A model generated the notes under the pieces. That model did not search any database and had not been told where the DNA came from. It saw only the letters and a program-made list of their open reading frames with translations. Positions 5,791-13,628 of a stretch of DNA of 20,900 bases are shown here, in pieces. Every line of letters starts with the position of its first letter. The stretch's first letter is position 1. The DNA is taken from positions 1 to 20,900 of IMG/VR virus record IMGVR_UViG_3300028198_000024; one strand, 5' to 3'. This DNA comes from a virus. The position numbers and the translations under genes are program-made.

Positions 5791-8196
5791 ATGGCTGAGT
5801 CAGTTACAAAAGGTTATTTCCCAAGTCAAGTCGCGAGCGATTACGAAAAAGTCGGTAGTGAATATGGGCTTAAGGTTGCTAAAGCGATAGAAGGTGAGTG
5901 GTTCAAGCGCGACTCAGGAACTAATAGATTTTATAGTAATCACAACGAATTTCACAAGTTAAGATTATATGCTAGAGGAGAACAGTCAATACAAAAATAT
6001 AAAGATGAATTATCGATTAATGGTGATTTATCTTACCTTAATTTAGATTGGAAACCAGTACCTATTATACCTAAATTTGTAGATATAGTGGTTAATGGTA
6101 TATCAGAAAGAACATATGATATAAAAGCTTATTCTCAAGATCCATATGGTATAGCTAAAAGAAGTGCTTATATGGAAGGTGTTTTATTAGACATGAGGAC
6201 TAAAGAACTTAATGACTATGCTCAAGAAAAGTTTGGTATACAAATGTCGCATAATGATCCAGATAAGCTACCTGAATCAGAGGAAGAATTAGATTTACAC
6301 ATGCAGTTAACCTACAAACAAAGTATTGAGTTAGCTGAAGAACAAGCTTTAAATGTATTACTTACCCAAAATAGGTATGAATTAATAAAGAAAAGATTTT
6401 ATCAAGATTTAACAGTATTAGGTATTGGTTGTGTTAAAAACACATACAATACATCGGAGGGTGTTAAAATTGAATATGTTGATCCAGCTAGTTTAGTTTA
6501 TTCATATACTGATTCCCCATATTTTGAAGATGTGTATTATGTTGGTGAAGTTAAAACAATACCTATAAATGAACTTGTTAAACAGTTTCCTAATCTAACA
6601 GATGCTGAATTAAAAGAAATAACACAACAGGGTCATCAACACTCAGGTTACCCAGGTCAAAAACAAGGTTCTGATAAAAATCAAATAGATATTTTATATT
6701 TTAATTATAAAACCTACATGAACGAGGTTTATAAGATTAAAGAAACAAATAGTGGAGCTAGTAAAGTGATTATAAAAGATGATGGATTTAATCCACCTGT
6801 TGATGAGAATTTTGAAAGAGTTGCTAGATCAATTGAAGTTTTATACGAAGGAGCTTTAATATTAGGTACTAAAAAATTATTAAAATGGGAGATGGCTAAG
6901 AATATGATGCGACCTAAGAGCGATCAAACTAAGGTTAAAATGAATTATTCTATTGTTGCTCCAAGAATGTATCAAGGTAAAATTGGATCACTTGTAAAAC
7001 GTATAACTGGTTTTGCAGATATGATTCAGTTAACTCACTTGAAATTACAACAAGTAATGTCAAGAATGACACCTGATGGTATTTATTTAGATGCTGATGG
7101 ACTTGCTGAAATAGATTTAGGTAATGGTACTAATTACAATCCACAAGAAGCATTAAACATGTTCTTCCAAACTGGTAGTATTATTGGTAGATCTATGACA
7201 TCTGATGGGGATGGTAATCCAGGTAAAATGCCTATTCAAGAAATTCAATCTGGTGCAGGCGGGCAAAAAATGCAAACATTAATCCAAACGTATAATTATT
7301 ATCTTCAAATGATAAGGGATGTTACTGGATTAAATGAAGCTAGAGATGGTACCACTCCAGATCCTAAAGCTTTAGTTGGTGTACAAAAATTAGCAGCTGC
7401 AAATTCAAATACAGCAACAAGGCATATATTACAGTCAGGTTTATTTTTAACAGCTGAAACTTGTGAGTTGTTATCACTTAGAATATCTGATATATTAGAA
7501 TACTCACCAACAAAAGAAGCTTTCATACAACAAATTGGAGCACATAATGTTGGTACATTAGAAGATATAGTGGATTTACATATACATGATTTTGGTATAT
7601 TTATTGAATTAGCACCTGATGAAGAAGAAAAACAAATGCTTGAGAATAATATTCAAGTGGCTATAGCACAAAAAGCTATTGATTTAGAAGATGCTATTGA
7701 TCTTAGGGAAGTTAAAAACGTTAAGTTAGCAAATCAATTGCTTAAAATACGTAGAAAAAAGAAATTAGAGAGAGATCAAAAAATGCAGCAAGAAAATATA
7801 CAAGCACAAGCACAAGCAAACGTGCAAGCCCAACAAGCGGCAGCTCAAGCAGAGATACAAAAAGCACAAGCTTTACAAGCTACTCAAGCTCAGATGGAGC
7901 AATTAAAAGCTCAACTTGAACAAACTAAACAGCAACAAGAGGCTGAATTAAAGAAATCATTAATGGATCATGAGTTTAAGTTGAATATGCGATTAAGACA
8001 AATGGAACTTGATATGGTAAATAAAAAAGAAAATACAAAAGAAGATCGTAAGGACGAGCGAACTAAAATACAAGCTTCACAACAAAGTGAGCTTATCGAC
8101 CAAAGAACTAGTGGAAAACCACCAAAGAACTTTGAATCCTCAGGTAATGATATACTTGGTGGAGGATTTGGAATGGGTGCGTTTGAACCTAAATAA
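5791..8196 (+). CDS. Portal protein
   Basis: An 801-residue protein expected to form the dodecameric ring at the capsid vertex through which DNA passes, docking TerL outside and the neck proteins below. Support: it directly follows terL, has the large size of podoviral/crAss-like portals, contains a helix-rich stem region around 396-430 (GKIGSLVKRITGFADMIQ), and has the conserved-looking segment TGLNEARDGTTPDPKALVG at 512-530. From about residue 654 the C-terminus becomes a long basic, Gln/Ala-rich coiled coil (through about 745). It is coded partly by three tandem CAAGCA units at 7801-7818, then by charged helix and a Gly-rich end (DILGGGFGMGAF). This could be the P22-type barrel or a scaffold-contact arm; choosing between them is inference. 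Bases about 5810-5915 are less A+T rich than the rest. Confidence 0.87.
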   Translation: MAESVTKGYFPSQVASDYEKVGSEYGLKVAKAIEGEWFKRDSGTNRFYSNHNEFHKLRLYARGEQSIQKYKDELSINGDLSYLNLDWKPVPIIPKFVDIVVNGISERTYDIKAYSQDPYGIAKRSAYMEGVLLDMRTKELNDYAQEKFGIQMSHNDPDKLPESEEELDLHMQLTYKQSIELAEEQALNVLLTQNRYELIKKRFYQDLTVLGIGCVKNTYNTSEGVKIEYVDPASLVYSYTDSPYFEDVYYVGEVKTIPINELVKQFPNLTDAELKEITQQGHQHSGYPGQKQGSDKNQIDILYFNYKTYMNEVYKIKETNSGASKVIIKDDGFNPPVDENFERVARSIEVLYEGALILGTKKLLKWEMAKNMMRPKSDQTKVKMNYSIVAPRMYQGKIGSLVKRITGFADMIQLTHLKLQQVMSRMTPDGIYLDADGLAEIDLGNGTNYNPQEALNMFFQTGSIIGRSMTSDGDGNPGKMPIQEIQSGAGGQKMQTLIQTYNYYLQMIRDVTGLNEARDGTTPDPKALVGVQKLAAANSNTATRHILQSGLFLTAETCELLSLRISDILEYSPTKEAFIQQIGAHNVGTLEDIVDLHIHDFGIFIELAPDEEEKQMLENNIQVAIAQKAIDLEDAIDLREVKNVKLANQLLKIRRKKKLERDQKMQQENIQAQAQANVQAQQAAAQAEIQKAQALQATQAQMEQLKAQLEQTKQQQEAELKKSLMDHEFKLNMRLRQMELDMVNKKENTKEDRKDERTKIQASQQSELIDQRTSGKPPKNFESSGNDILGGGFGMGAFEPK

Positions 8197-8220
8197 TGTT
8201 TAATTTTATAATATTTTATT

Positions 8221-9432
8221 ATGGCTAACAAAAAAGAAGTTGTTGAAGAAATTCAAGAACCAAAAACAAATGAATCGGTTGAAGAAACAACTAAAGTTGT
8301 AGAAGAACCAAAAATTAGAATCAAGAAGCGGATTAAAAAACTTGTTGATGAAACACCTAATGTTATTAAAGTTGATTTAAGTAAACAAAAGGTGGATGAA
8401 CCTAAAGCTGAAACAAAAGATAAAGTTGTTGAGGAAGTTAAAGAAGAGGTTAAAGAAGAACAACCTAAAGAAGAGGTTGTTGAAGAAACACCAGTTTTAG
8501 AAGAAATAACAAATGAAGAACCAGCACCAGAAACAATTGTAAAAGATGTTCCTAGTGAAAAAGAGGTTGTAGATGCTGTTGTTGAAAAACAAAGTAAAGG
8601 TAAAGAATTACCAGAAAATATTCAAAAAGTTGTAAACTTTATGGATGAAACTGGTGGTAGTTTAGAAGATTACGTTAATTTAAACACCGATTATAGTGGT
8701 TTAAATAATGAGTCTTTATTAAAAGAATACTACAAAAAAACTAAAAGTCATCTAGATGATTCAGAAATAGATTTCCTTATTCAGGATTCATTTTCTATTG
8801 ATGAAGATGTTGACGATGAACGACAAATTAAAAAGAAAAAGATAGCGATTAAAGAGCAGGTTGCCAGCGCTAAAAGCCACCTAGACGGGCTAAAGTCTAA
8901 ATACTATGAAGAGATCAAAGCTGGTTCGAAGTTGCTCCCAGAGCAACAGAAAGCGGTTGAATTCTTTTCTAGGTATACGAAGGAAGCAGATGAAAATCAG
9001 AAAGTAGCAGATGTACAATTATCTACATTTCAACAAAAGACTGACGAGGTCTTTAACGATTCGTTCAAAGGTTTTGAATATAACATCGGGGAAAAGAAAT
9101 TTAGATTTAATGTAAAAAATGCTGATGAGGTTAAGGGTACACAAAGTAGCATAGATAATTTCGTTAAGAAGTTTCTTGACAAAAAGAATACATTATCAGA
9201 TGCGAAAGGTTATCATAAATCCATATTTACAGCAATGAACCCTGATGCTATTGCAAACCATTTTTATGAACAAGGTAAAGCTGATGCTATCAAGGATAGT
9301 ATCGCTAAATCAAAAAACGTTAGCATGGACCCAAGGCGATCGCACGCGAATGCAATACAGTCCGGCGGAATAAAAGTGAGAGCTATCCCTGGTAAAACAG
9401 CTGCTGATTTCAAATTTAAAATCAAAAAGTAA
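8221..9432 (+). CDS. Candidate capsid scaffolding/head assembly protein
   Basis: A 403-residue hydrophilic protein between portal and capsid genes, the usual place of a scaffold. Residues 1 to about 130 are low-complexity, dominated by K, E and V (VVEEPKIRIKKRIKK, then EEVKEEVKEEQPKEE). Residues about 130-370 are mostly helical with no enzyme motif, including QVASAKSHLDGLKSKYYEE. The end is basic (GKTAADFKFKIKK), as in scaffolds whose C-terminal helix binds the capsid protein. Codon use changes along the gene: bases after about 8845 and 9335-9400 use more G+C than the K/E tract, suggesting a replaceable, fast-evolving N-terminus. No protease motif is seen. A minor head or cargo protein is the alternative. 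The ATG follows a 24-base A/T-rich spacer. Confidence 0.65.
   Translation: MANKKEVVEEIQEPKTNESVEETTKVVEEPKIRIKKRIKKLVDETPNVIKVDLSKQKVDEPKAETKDKVVEEVKEEVKEEQPKEEVVEETPVLEEITNEEPAPETIVKDVPSEKEVVDAVVEKQSKGKELPENIQKVVNFMDETGGSLEDYVNLNTDYSGLNNESLLKEYYKKTKSHLDDSEIDFLIQDSFSIDEDVDDERQIKKKKIAIKEQVASAKSHLDGLKSKYYEEIKAGSKLLPEQQKAVEFFSRYTKEADENQKVADVQLSTFQQKTDEVFNDSFKGFEYNIGEKKFRFNVKNADEVKGTQSSIDNFVKKFLDKKNTLSDAKGYHKSIFTAMNPDAIANHFYEQGKADAIKDSIAKSKNVSMDPRRSHANAIQSGGIKVRAIPGKTAADFKFKIKK
8437..8475 (+). repeat. Short tandem K/E-coding repeat
   Basis: Two near-perfect 12-base tandem units, GTTAAAGAAGAG (8437-8448) and GTTAAAGAAGAA (8449-8460), are followed by a related CCTAAAGAAGAG (8464-8475). They encode VKEE-type units in the scaffold-like protein and could change length by replication slippage without breaking the frame. 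Confidence 0.6.
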
Positions 9433-9458
9433 GTTTAACAAATTAAAAATTAAAAATT

Positions 9459-10886
9459 ATGGCAATAGCTAGTTCAGGTGCCGCGTTAGCGCACCTAACC
9501 CCCAGACCCATACAAGGTCTATTTGGGGACAATTATTTGAGTTTCACCGGAGCTGGTGGAACTTTTGCTGCTCAGTTTTTACCGGAAGTATATGAAAAAG
9601 AGGTGGAAAGATACGGAAATCGTACTATCTCTGGATTCTTAGGTCAGGTAGGAGCAGAAATGCCTATGGCTTCTGATGAAGTCGTATGGTCTGAGCAAGG
9701 TAGAATTCACGTAGCATATGACGACGCAGTAATCGTTGCACATGACACTACTCCAAACACTTTAACAATGCCAGCTAGTCACTTATTAAAAATTGGTGAT
9801 ACTATCGTTGTTTCTAAAGGACAAGTTTCTTTAAAATGTTTTGTAAGTAATGTTGTTACAACAGCAGTTACTGTAGGTTGTTATACAGCTGCAGATCTAC
9901 AAGCTATAAACACTACATCAAGTGCTTCGGTAACAGCTGTGAAAGTGTTTGTATATGGAACTGAGTATAAAAAAGGATCAGAAGGTCTAAGCGGATCAAT
10001 TGATGCTAAATTCACTCAGTTTAGTAATAAACCAATCATCTTAAGAGATAGATACAGCATTAACGGTTCTGACACAGCTCAGATCGGTTGGGTTGAAGTA
10101 ACTACTGAAGATGGTGGTGATGGTTTCTTATGGTATTTAAAATCTGAGCATGAAGCTCGTATTAGATTTGAAGACCAATTAGAAATGGCAATGATCGAAG
10201 CTGAGAAAAAAGCTTCAGGTTCAGGTATATCTGCATCAGGTACTGGTGCTGGAATTACTGGTTCTGAAGGTTTATTCGCTGCAATTAGTTCAAGAGGTTT
10301 AGTCTACAATGACCAAGCTTTTCAAACTGACGCCACAACAACTGGTATCGTTGAGTTTGACAATATATTAAAAGAATTAGACAAACAAGGTTCTATTGAA
10401 GAAAATATGATTTTCTGTGGTAGAGACTTATCTCTAGGTCTTGATAATATGTTATCAGATCAAAACAGAGCATTTGCTGCTGGTTCTTCTTACGGTGTAT
10501 TTAACAACGAAGAAGATATGGCACTTAATTTAGGTTTCAATGGATTTAGAAGAGGTTCTTATGACTTCTATAAAACTGATTGGAAATATCTAAATGATGG
10601 TACCACTAGAGGACTTGTTGCTGATATAGAAGGTGTATTAGTTCCTGCTGGAACAAGTACAGTTTATGATCAATCGTTAGGAAAGAATATATCTAGACCG
10701 TTTTTACACGTAAGATATAGAGCTTCTGAAGCTGATGACAGAAAGAATAAATCATGGATCACTGGATCTGTTGGTGGAAACTATACTTCTGACGCGGATA
10801 CGATGACTGTAAATTTCTTATCAGAAAGATGTCTTTGTGTACAAGCTGCAAACAACTTTGTATTATTCAAAGATACTGCTGCTTAA
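9459..10886 (+). CDS. Major capsid protein (HK97-like fold inferred)
   Basis: A 475-residue protein after the portal and scaffold-like genes and before a strong terminator. The N-terminus (MAIASSGAALAHLTPRPIQG) is small and flexible. Residues about 97-168 are beta-rich (LLKIGDTIVVSKGQ, then TAVKVFVYGTEY) and look like an inserted domain. HEARIRFEDQLEMAMIEAEK from 231 fits the long spine helix region, and the Ser/Gly linker GSGISASGTGAGITG (about 250-264) could be a surface loop. The C-terminal part, with ISRPFLHVRYRASEADD and a Cys-containing segment LSERCLCVQ, suits the P-domain/A-domain. Layout and length suit crAss-like capsid proteins. Codons ending in C (TTC, GAC, AAC, ATC) appear more often than in neighbouring genes, as expected for the most abundant protein. 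The TAA stop is backed by an in-frame TGA two codons later. Confidence 0.85.
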   Translation: MAIASSGAALAHLTPRPIQGLFGDNYLSFTGAGGTFAAQFLPEVYEKEVERYGNRTISGFLGQVGAEMPMASDEVVWSEQGRIHVAYDDAVIVAHDTTPNTLTMPASHLLKIGDTIVVSKGQVSLKCFVSNVVTTAVTVGCYTAADLQAINTTSSASVTAVKVFVYGTEYKKGSEGLSGSIDAKFTQFSNKPIILRDRYSINGSDTAQIGWVEVTTEDGGDGFLWYLKSEHEARIRFEDQLEMAMIEAEKKASGSGISASGTGAGITGSEGLFAAISSRGLVYNDQAFQTDATTTGIVEFDNILKELDKQGSIEENMIFCGRDLSLGLDNMLSDQNRAFAAGSSYGVFNNEEDMALNLGFNGFRRGSYDFYKTDWKYLNDGTTRGLVADIEGVLVPAGTSTVYDQSLGKNISRPFLHVRYRASEADDRKNKSWITGSVGGNYTSDADTMTVNFLSERCLCVQAANNFVLFKDTAA

Positions 10887-10907
10887 GCATGACAATTACT
10901 TAAAGAG

Positions 10908-10940
10908 TTGGGTGCTTCGGCACCCAATCCTTTATTTTTA
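10908..10940 (+). terminator. Intrinsic terminator after the capsid gene
   Basis: An 8-bp perfect stem, TTGGGTGC (10908-10915) with GCACCCAA (10920-10927), closes a UUCG tetraloop on a C-G pair, an especially stable loop. A G-T pair can extend it at the base. A T-rich tail, TCCTTTATTTTTATT, follows. This is the clearest terminator in the window and probably lowers transcription of the tail genes relative to the capsid gene. Confidence 0.85.
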
Positions 10941-10964
10941 TTAACTATTTAATTATATTATATT

Positions 10965-11741
10965 ATGAAAATTATGACAATAACAAAGCCAAAAGATTGG
11001 CAAGTAAAAGATAGGACATATATATTAGCTGACGAAAGAAAGCCTATAGTATTTTCTATACCAACTAGACATACTTCTAAAGCCCCACTTATGTGGTTTG
11101 ATCCAGAATTAGGTTACAACAGGGAATTAAGGTATGCAACTAATCAACCATCACCATTTGTAGATGAACAAGAAGGTACTTCTACGCTTGGGCATGTTGT
11201 TTTAAGGAACGGTGTTTTAATCGTTCAAAAAGAACAACAAAATTTACAACTTCTACTTTCAGTATACCATCCTTATAAAACTAAGGGTATATATAAAGAA
11301 AGAGATGTTGTTTTACAAGCAGAGGGTGAATTAGATTATATGGAAATTGAGGTTGAGGCATTAAATGTCGCGATACAATTAGACGTAGATCACGCAGAAG
11401 CTTTATTAAGAGTTGAACAAGGTAGTAAAGTCAATACCATGACATCTAAAGAAATTAAAAGAGATGTTTTATTTATGGCTAAAAGAAACCCACGTTTATT
11501 CTTAGAATTAGCAAAAGATGATAACATTGAATTAAGAAATTTAGGTATTAAAGCTACAGAAGCTGGTATACTTGGATTATCTACCGATAGAAGAGTATTT
11601 ACACTTAAATCTAGTGGTAGAAAAATAATGAGTGTTCCATTTGATGAACACCCTTACTCAGCTTTAGCCGCATGGTTTAAAACTGATGAAGGATTAGAGA
11701 TGGTTAAAAGTCTCGAAAAAAAGATGAAAATTAAAAAGTAA
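10965..11741 (+). CDS. Conserved virion-type protein of unknown function (258 aa)
   Basis: A protein I recognise only as a recurring neighbour of the capsid gene in related marine phages. The N-terminal half is beta-rich (WQVKDRTYILADERKPIVFS, RNGVLIVQKEQQNLQLLLSV) and the rest is mixed or helical, with SKEIKRDVLFMAKRNPRLFL and a final ALAAWFKTDEGLEMVKSLEK followed by a basic tail. The position between capsid and ring genes suggests a head-completion, minor capsid or connector protein; no catalytic motif is seen. Two starts are possible, ATG 10965 (chosen, giving MKIMTITKPK) or ATG 10974; both follow A/T-only sequence. The gene is bracketed by two UNCG-loop hairpins. After its single TAA the frame stays open through the 60-base gap into the next gene. 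Confidence 0.75.
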   Translation: MKIMTITKPKDWQVKDRTYILADERKPIVFSIPTRHTSKAPLMWFDPELGYNRELRYATNQPSPFVDEQEGTSTLGHVVLRNGVLIVQKEQQNLQLLLSVYHPYKTKGIYKERDVVLQAEGELDYMEIEVEALNVAIQLDVDHAEALLRVEQGSKVNTMTSKEIKRDVLFMAKRNPRLFLELAKDDNIELRNLGIKATEAGILGLSTDRRVFTLKSSGRKIMSVPFDEHPYSALAAWFKTDEGLEMVKSLEKKMKIKK

Positions 11742-11754
11742 TCACTTTGTAGTA

Positions 11755-11778
11755 GCAGTCGCTCTACGGAGCGATTGC
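11755..11778 (+). other. 10-bp hairpin with UACG tetraloop between tail genes
   Basis: GCAGTCGCTC (11755-11764) pairs with GAGCGATTGC (11769-11778), with one G-T wobble, around a TACG loop closed by C-G, another UNCG-class loop. No T-run follows (the next bases are ATACTATAAATAAAA), so it is not a classic terminator. It sits 23 bases before the next start and could mark an RNA processing, stabilising or partial termination site. Confidence 0.75.
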
Positions 11779-11782
11779 ATAC

Positions 11783-11790
11783 TATAAATA
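11783..11790 (+). promoter_or_regulatory. TATAAATA element upstream of ring protein gene
   Basis: A second intergenic TATAAATA lies eleven bases before the ATG at 11802, directly after the UACG hairpin. Placement matches the copy at 1837-1844. It could be a late-promoter-like site or part of an A/T translation start region; chance occurrence is plausible. Confidence 0.2.
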
Positions 11791-11801
11791 AAAAAATTAT
11801 T

Positions 11802-12509
11802 ATGGTCAGTATAGACACGGTATATCAAAGGGTATTAGGTATTTTAAACAAAGAACAAAGAGGTTACATAACACCTCAAGAGTTCAACCTGTTAGCTAAT
11901 CAAGCTCAATTAGATATTTTTGAGCAATACTTTTATGATATAAATGCTTTCGGTAGAATCGAAGGTAATGATACGACATATTCAGATATATTAGATTTAC
12001 TTCAAGAAAAAATTGATATATTTGAAAAATATAGACAACCCATATCATCCATCACTAGTGCAGGTGTTGGTACATTACCAACTCATTATAGAATGGGTGA
12101 ATTATACAGCAATAGTAATACTGGTGGTTATGTTGAAATCGAAAAGATACAACAAAACCAAATACTACACTTACAAAACTCCCCACTAACAGCTCCAACA
12201 GCAACGAGACCAGTTTACGTACAATTAACAGAAACAACATTCCAAACTTATCCCACAATGACAGTGGTAGCTGACGTCGTGTGTAATTATATAGCTAAAC
12301 CACAAACGGTAGAATGGACATATGTTTTGGTTAACGGTTATCCGTTATACAATAATACAAATGTAAAAGATTTTGAACTACACGCATCTGATGAAACTGA
12401 ATTAGTTATAAAGACATTAGCTTTATGTGGGGTTGTTTTAAATGATCCTAATATGTATCAATTAGCAACCGCTGAAGAAGCTAAGAACCAACAACAAGAA
12501 AAACAATAA
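11802..12509 (+). CDS. Ring/adaptor (head-tail connector) type protein
   Basis: A 235-residue protein starting MVSIDTVYQRVLGILNKEQRG. The helical N-terminus, continuing YITPQEFNLLANQAQLDIFE, is a segment I recognise from conserved connector-region proteins of marine podoviruses and crAss-like phages. In T7/P22-type virions such adaptors sit below the portal and join it to the tail. Residues about 80-190 are beta-rich; the end is Gln/Glu/Lys-rich (EEAKNQQQEKQ). I chose ATG 11802. The in-frame TTG at 11775 would add nine residues but lies inside the hairpin and lacks the A/T start context. The next gene begins after TAA plus three bases, in the same frame. The exact ring assignment is inference. 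Confidence 0.75.
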   Translation: MVSIDTVYQRVLGILNKEQRGYITPQEFNLLANQAQLDIFEQYFYDINAFGRIEGNDTTYSDILDLLQEKIDIFEKYRQPISSITSAGVGTLPTHYRMGELYSNSNTGGYVEIEKIQQNQILHLQNSPLTAPTATRPVYVQLTETTFQTYPTMTVVADVVCNYIAKPQTVEWTYVLVNGYPLYNNTNVKDFELHASDETELVIKTLALCGVVLNDPNMYQLATAEEAKNQQQEKQ

Positions 12510-12512
12510 GAT

Positions 12513-13625
12513 ATGCCATTATTACAAGGAACACAACAACAATATTATGGATCTCAAGAGTTCTCAGGCAACGCTAGTGCTGGCCCTTTTACTTTATCAT
12601 TTCCTAATAATTTAATTGGATCACCATCTAATGTTACAATGCCTGTATCTAGTGGTGAATTTAGTGTTGCTGTTGGTGGAGTTATACAACTTTTAACTAC
12701 ACATTATACTTACAACGCAACTACTTATCAAATAACATTTACTAGTGGGAATCACCCAGCGAGTGGGGTTGCTATTGTTGTTAGTTTATTAAATCCAAAT
12801 ATTGGTAATTATCAATTTATAAATTTAACAACAATAATTAATAACTTTTTGGTTAGTTATGTTGGTCAAGATAAAATAATATCTAAAGTTAGGAGAGCTG
12901 ATATAGCTTTTCATGCTCAAAGAGCAATACAAGAATTAAGTTATGATACTTTTAAATCTGAAAAATCACAAGAAATTGAATTAGGTTTATCATTAAAAAT
13001 GAAATTACCACACGATTATGTTAATTATGTAAAAGTCACATGGAAAGATACAAGTGGTATAGAAAGAATAATATTACCAGCTAGACAAACAAGTAATCCA
13101 ACAGCATTGATGCAAGATAGTGATTATGGATATTTATTTGATAGTAGTGGTAATATAGCAACAGCTAGCGATTCAGACACATGGACTTCTTTTAAAGCTT
13201 CCACAGGTGAAAGTGATGCTAATTCAGATTCTAATGGTGTAGACGAAACTTTATCAGGTGGTAGAAGATATGGTTTAGAACCTGAAAGAGCACATGGAAA
13301 TGGAGTTTATTATATTGATCCATTAAAAGGTACTATAAACTTTAGCTCTGATTTATCTGGTAAAACAATAACATTAAAATATATAAGCGATGGATTAGGT
13401 ACTGAAAATGAAATGATAGTTCATAAATTTGCTGAAGAAGCAATGTATAAATGGATTGCACATGCTATTTTATCCACAAAATCTAATGTGCAAGAATATT
13501 TAGTAGCTAGATTTAAAAAAGAAAGATATGCAGCAGTAAGAACTGCTAAATTACGATTATCAAATATAAAATTAGAGGAACTAACTCAAGTTATGAGGGG
13601 TAAGTCTAAGGTAATAAAACATTAG
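12513..13625 (+). CDS. Ring/tail-stabilisation type protein with extra N-terminal beta module
   Basis: A 370-residue protein in two parts. Residues about 20-92 form a beta-strand module (GPFTLSFPNNLIG, FSVAVGGVIQLLTTHYTYNA, YQITFTSGNHPASGVAIVV) of the kind seen at the start of phage tail fibre and appendage proteins. From about 103 it matches a recurring podoviral neck protein: IINNFLVSYVGQDKIISKVR, ADIAFHAQRAIQELSYDTFK, LPHDYVNYVKVTW, and a helical C-terminus with MIVHKFAEEAMYKWIAHAIL and a basic tail. In the relatives I recall, the protein begins near the second part, so the first part looks like a fusion. It probably forms a ring between the 235-residue adaptor and the giant tail protein. 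It ends with TAG; after one further codon (AGC) the next ATG follows in the same frame. Confidence 0.72.
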   Translation: MPLLQGTQQQYYGSQEFSGNASAGPFTLSFPNNLIGSPSNVTMPVSSGEFSVAVGGVIQLLTTHYTYNATTYQITFTSGNHPASGVAIVVSLLNPNIGNYQFINLTTIINNFLVSYVGQDKIISKVRRADIAFHAQRAIQELSYDTFKSEKSQEIELGLSLKMKLPHDYVNYVKVTWKDTSGIERIILPARQTSNPTALMQDSDYGYLFDSSGNIATASDSDTWTSFKASTGESDANSDSNGVDETLSGGRRYGLEPERAHGNGVYYIDPLKGTINFSSDLSGKTITLKYISDGLGTENEMIVHKFAEEAMYKWIAHAILSTKSNVQEYLVARFKKERYAAVRTAKLRLSNIKLEELTQVMRGKSKVIKH

Positions 13626-13628
13626 AGC

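Noticed and set aside
7968-8231. Minus-strand frames at 7968-8231, 7305-7526, 14153-14413, 12055-12258, 16573-16761 and similar
   Set aside because: All lie inside well-supported plus-strand genes, have no start context, and have low-complexity Ser/Leu/Ile composition typical of shadow frames.
11775-11801. TTG start nine codons before the ring protein ATG
   Set aside because: It lies within the right arm of the UACG hairpin, and the ATG at 11802 has the A/T start context shared by other genes and begins the recognisable MVSIDTVYQRVL segment.
11742-11801. Bacteroidota host promoter (TTTG with TAnnTTTG) in this and the other gaps
   Set aside because: A TTTG occurs at about 11745 but no TAnnTTTG lies at the right distance; none found in the other gaps either.
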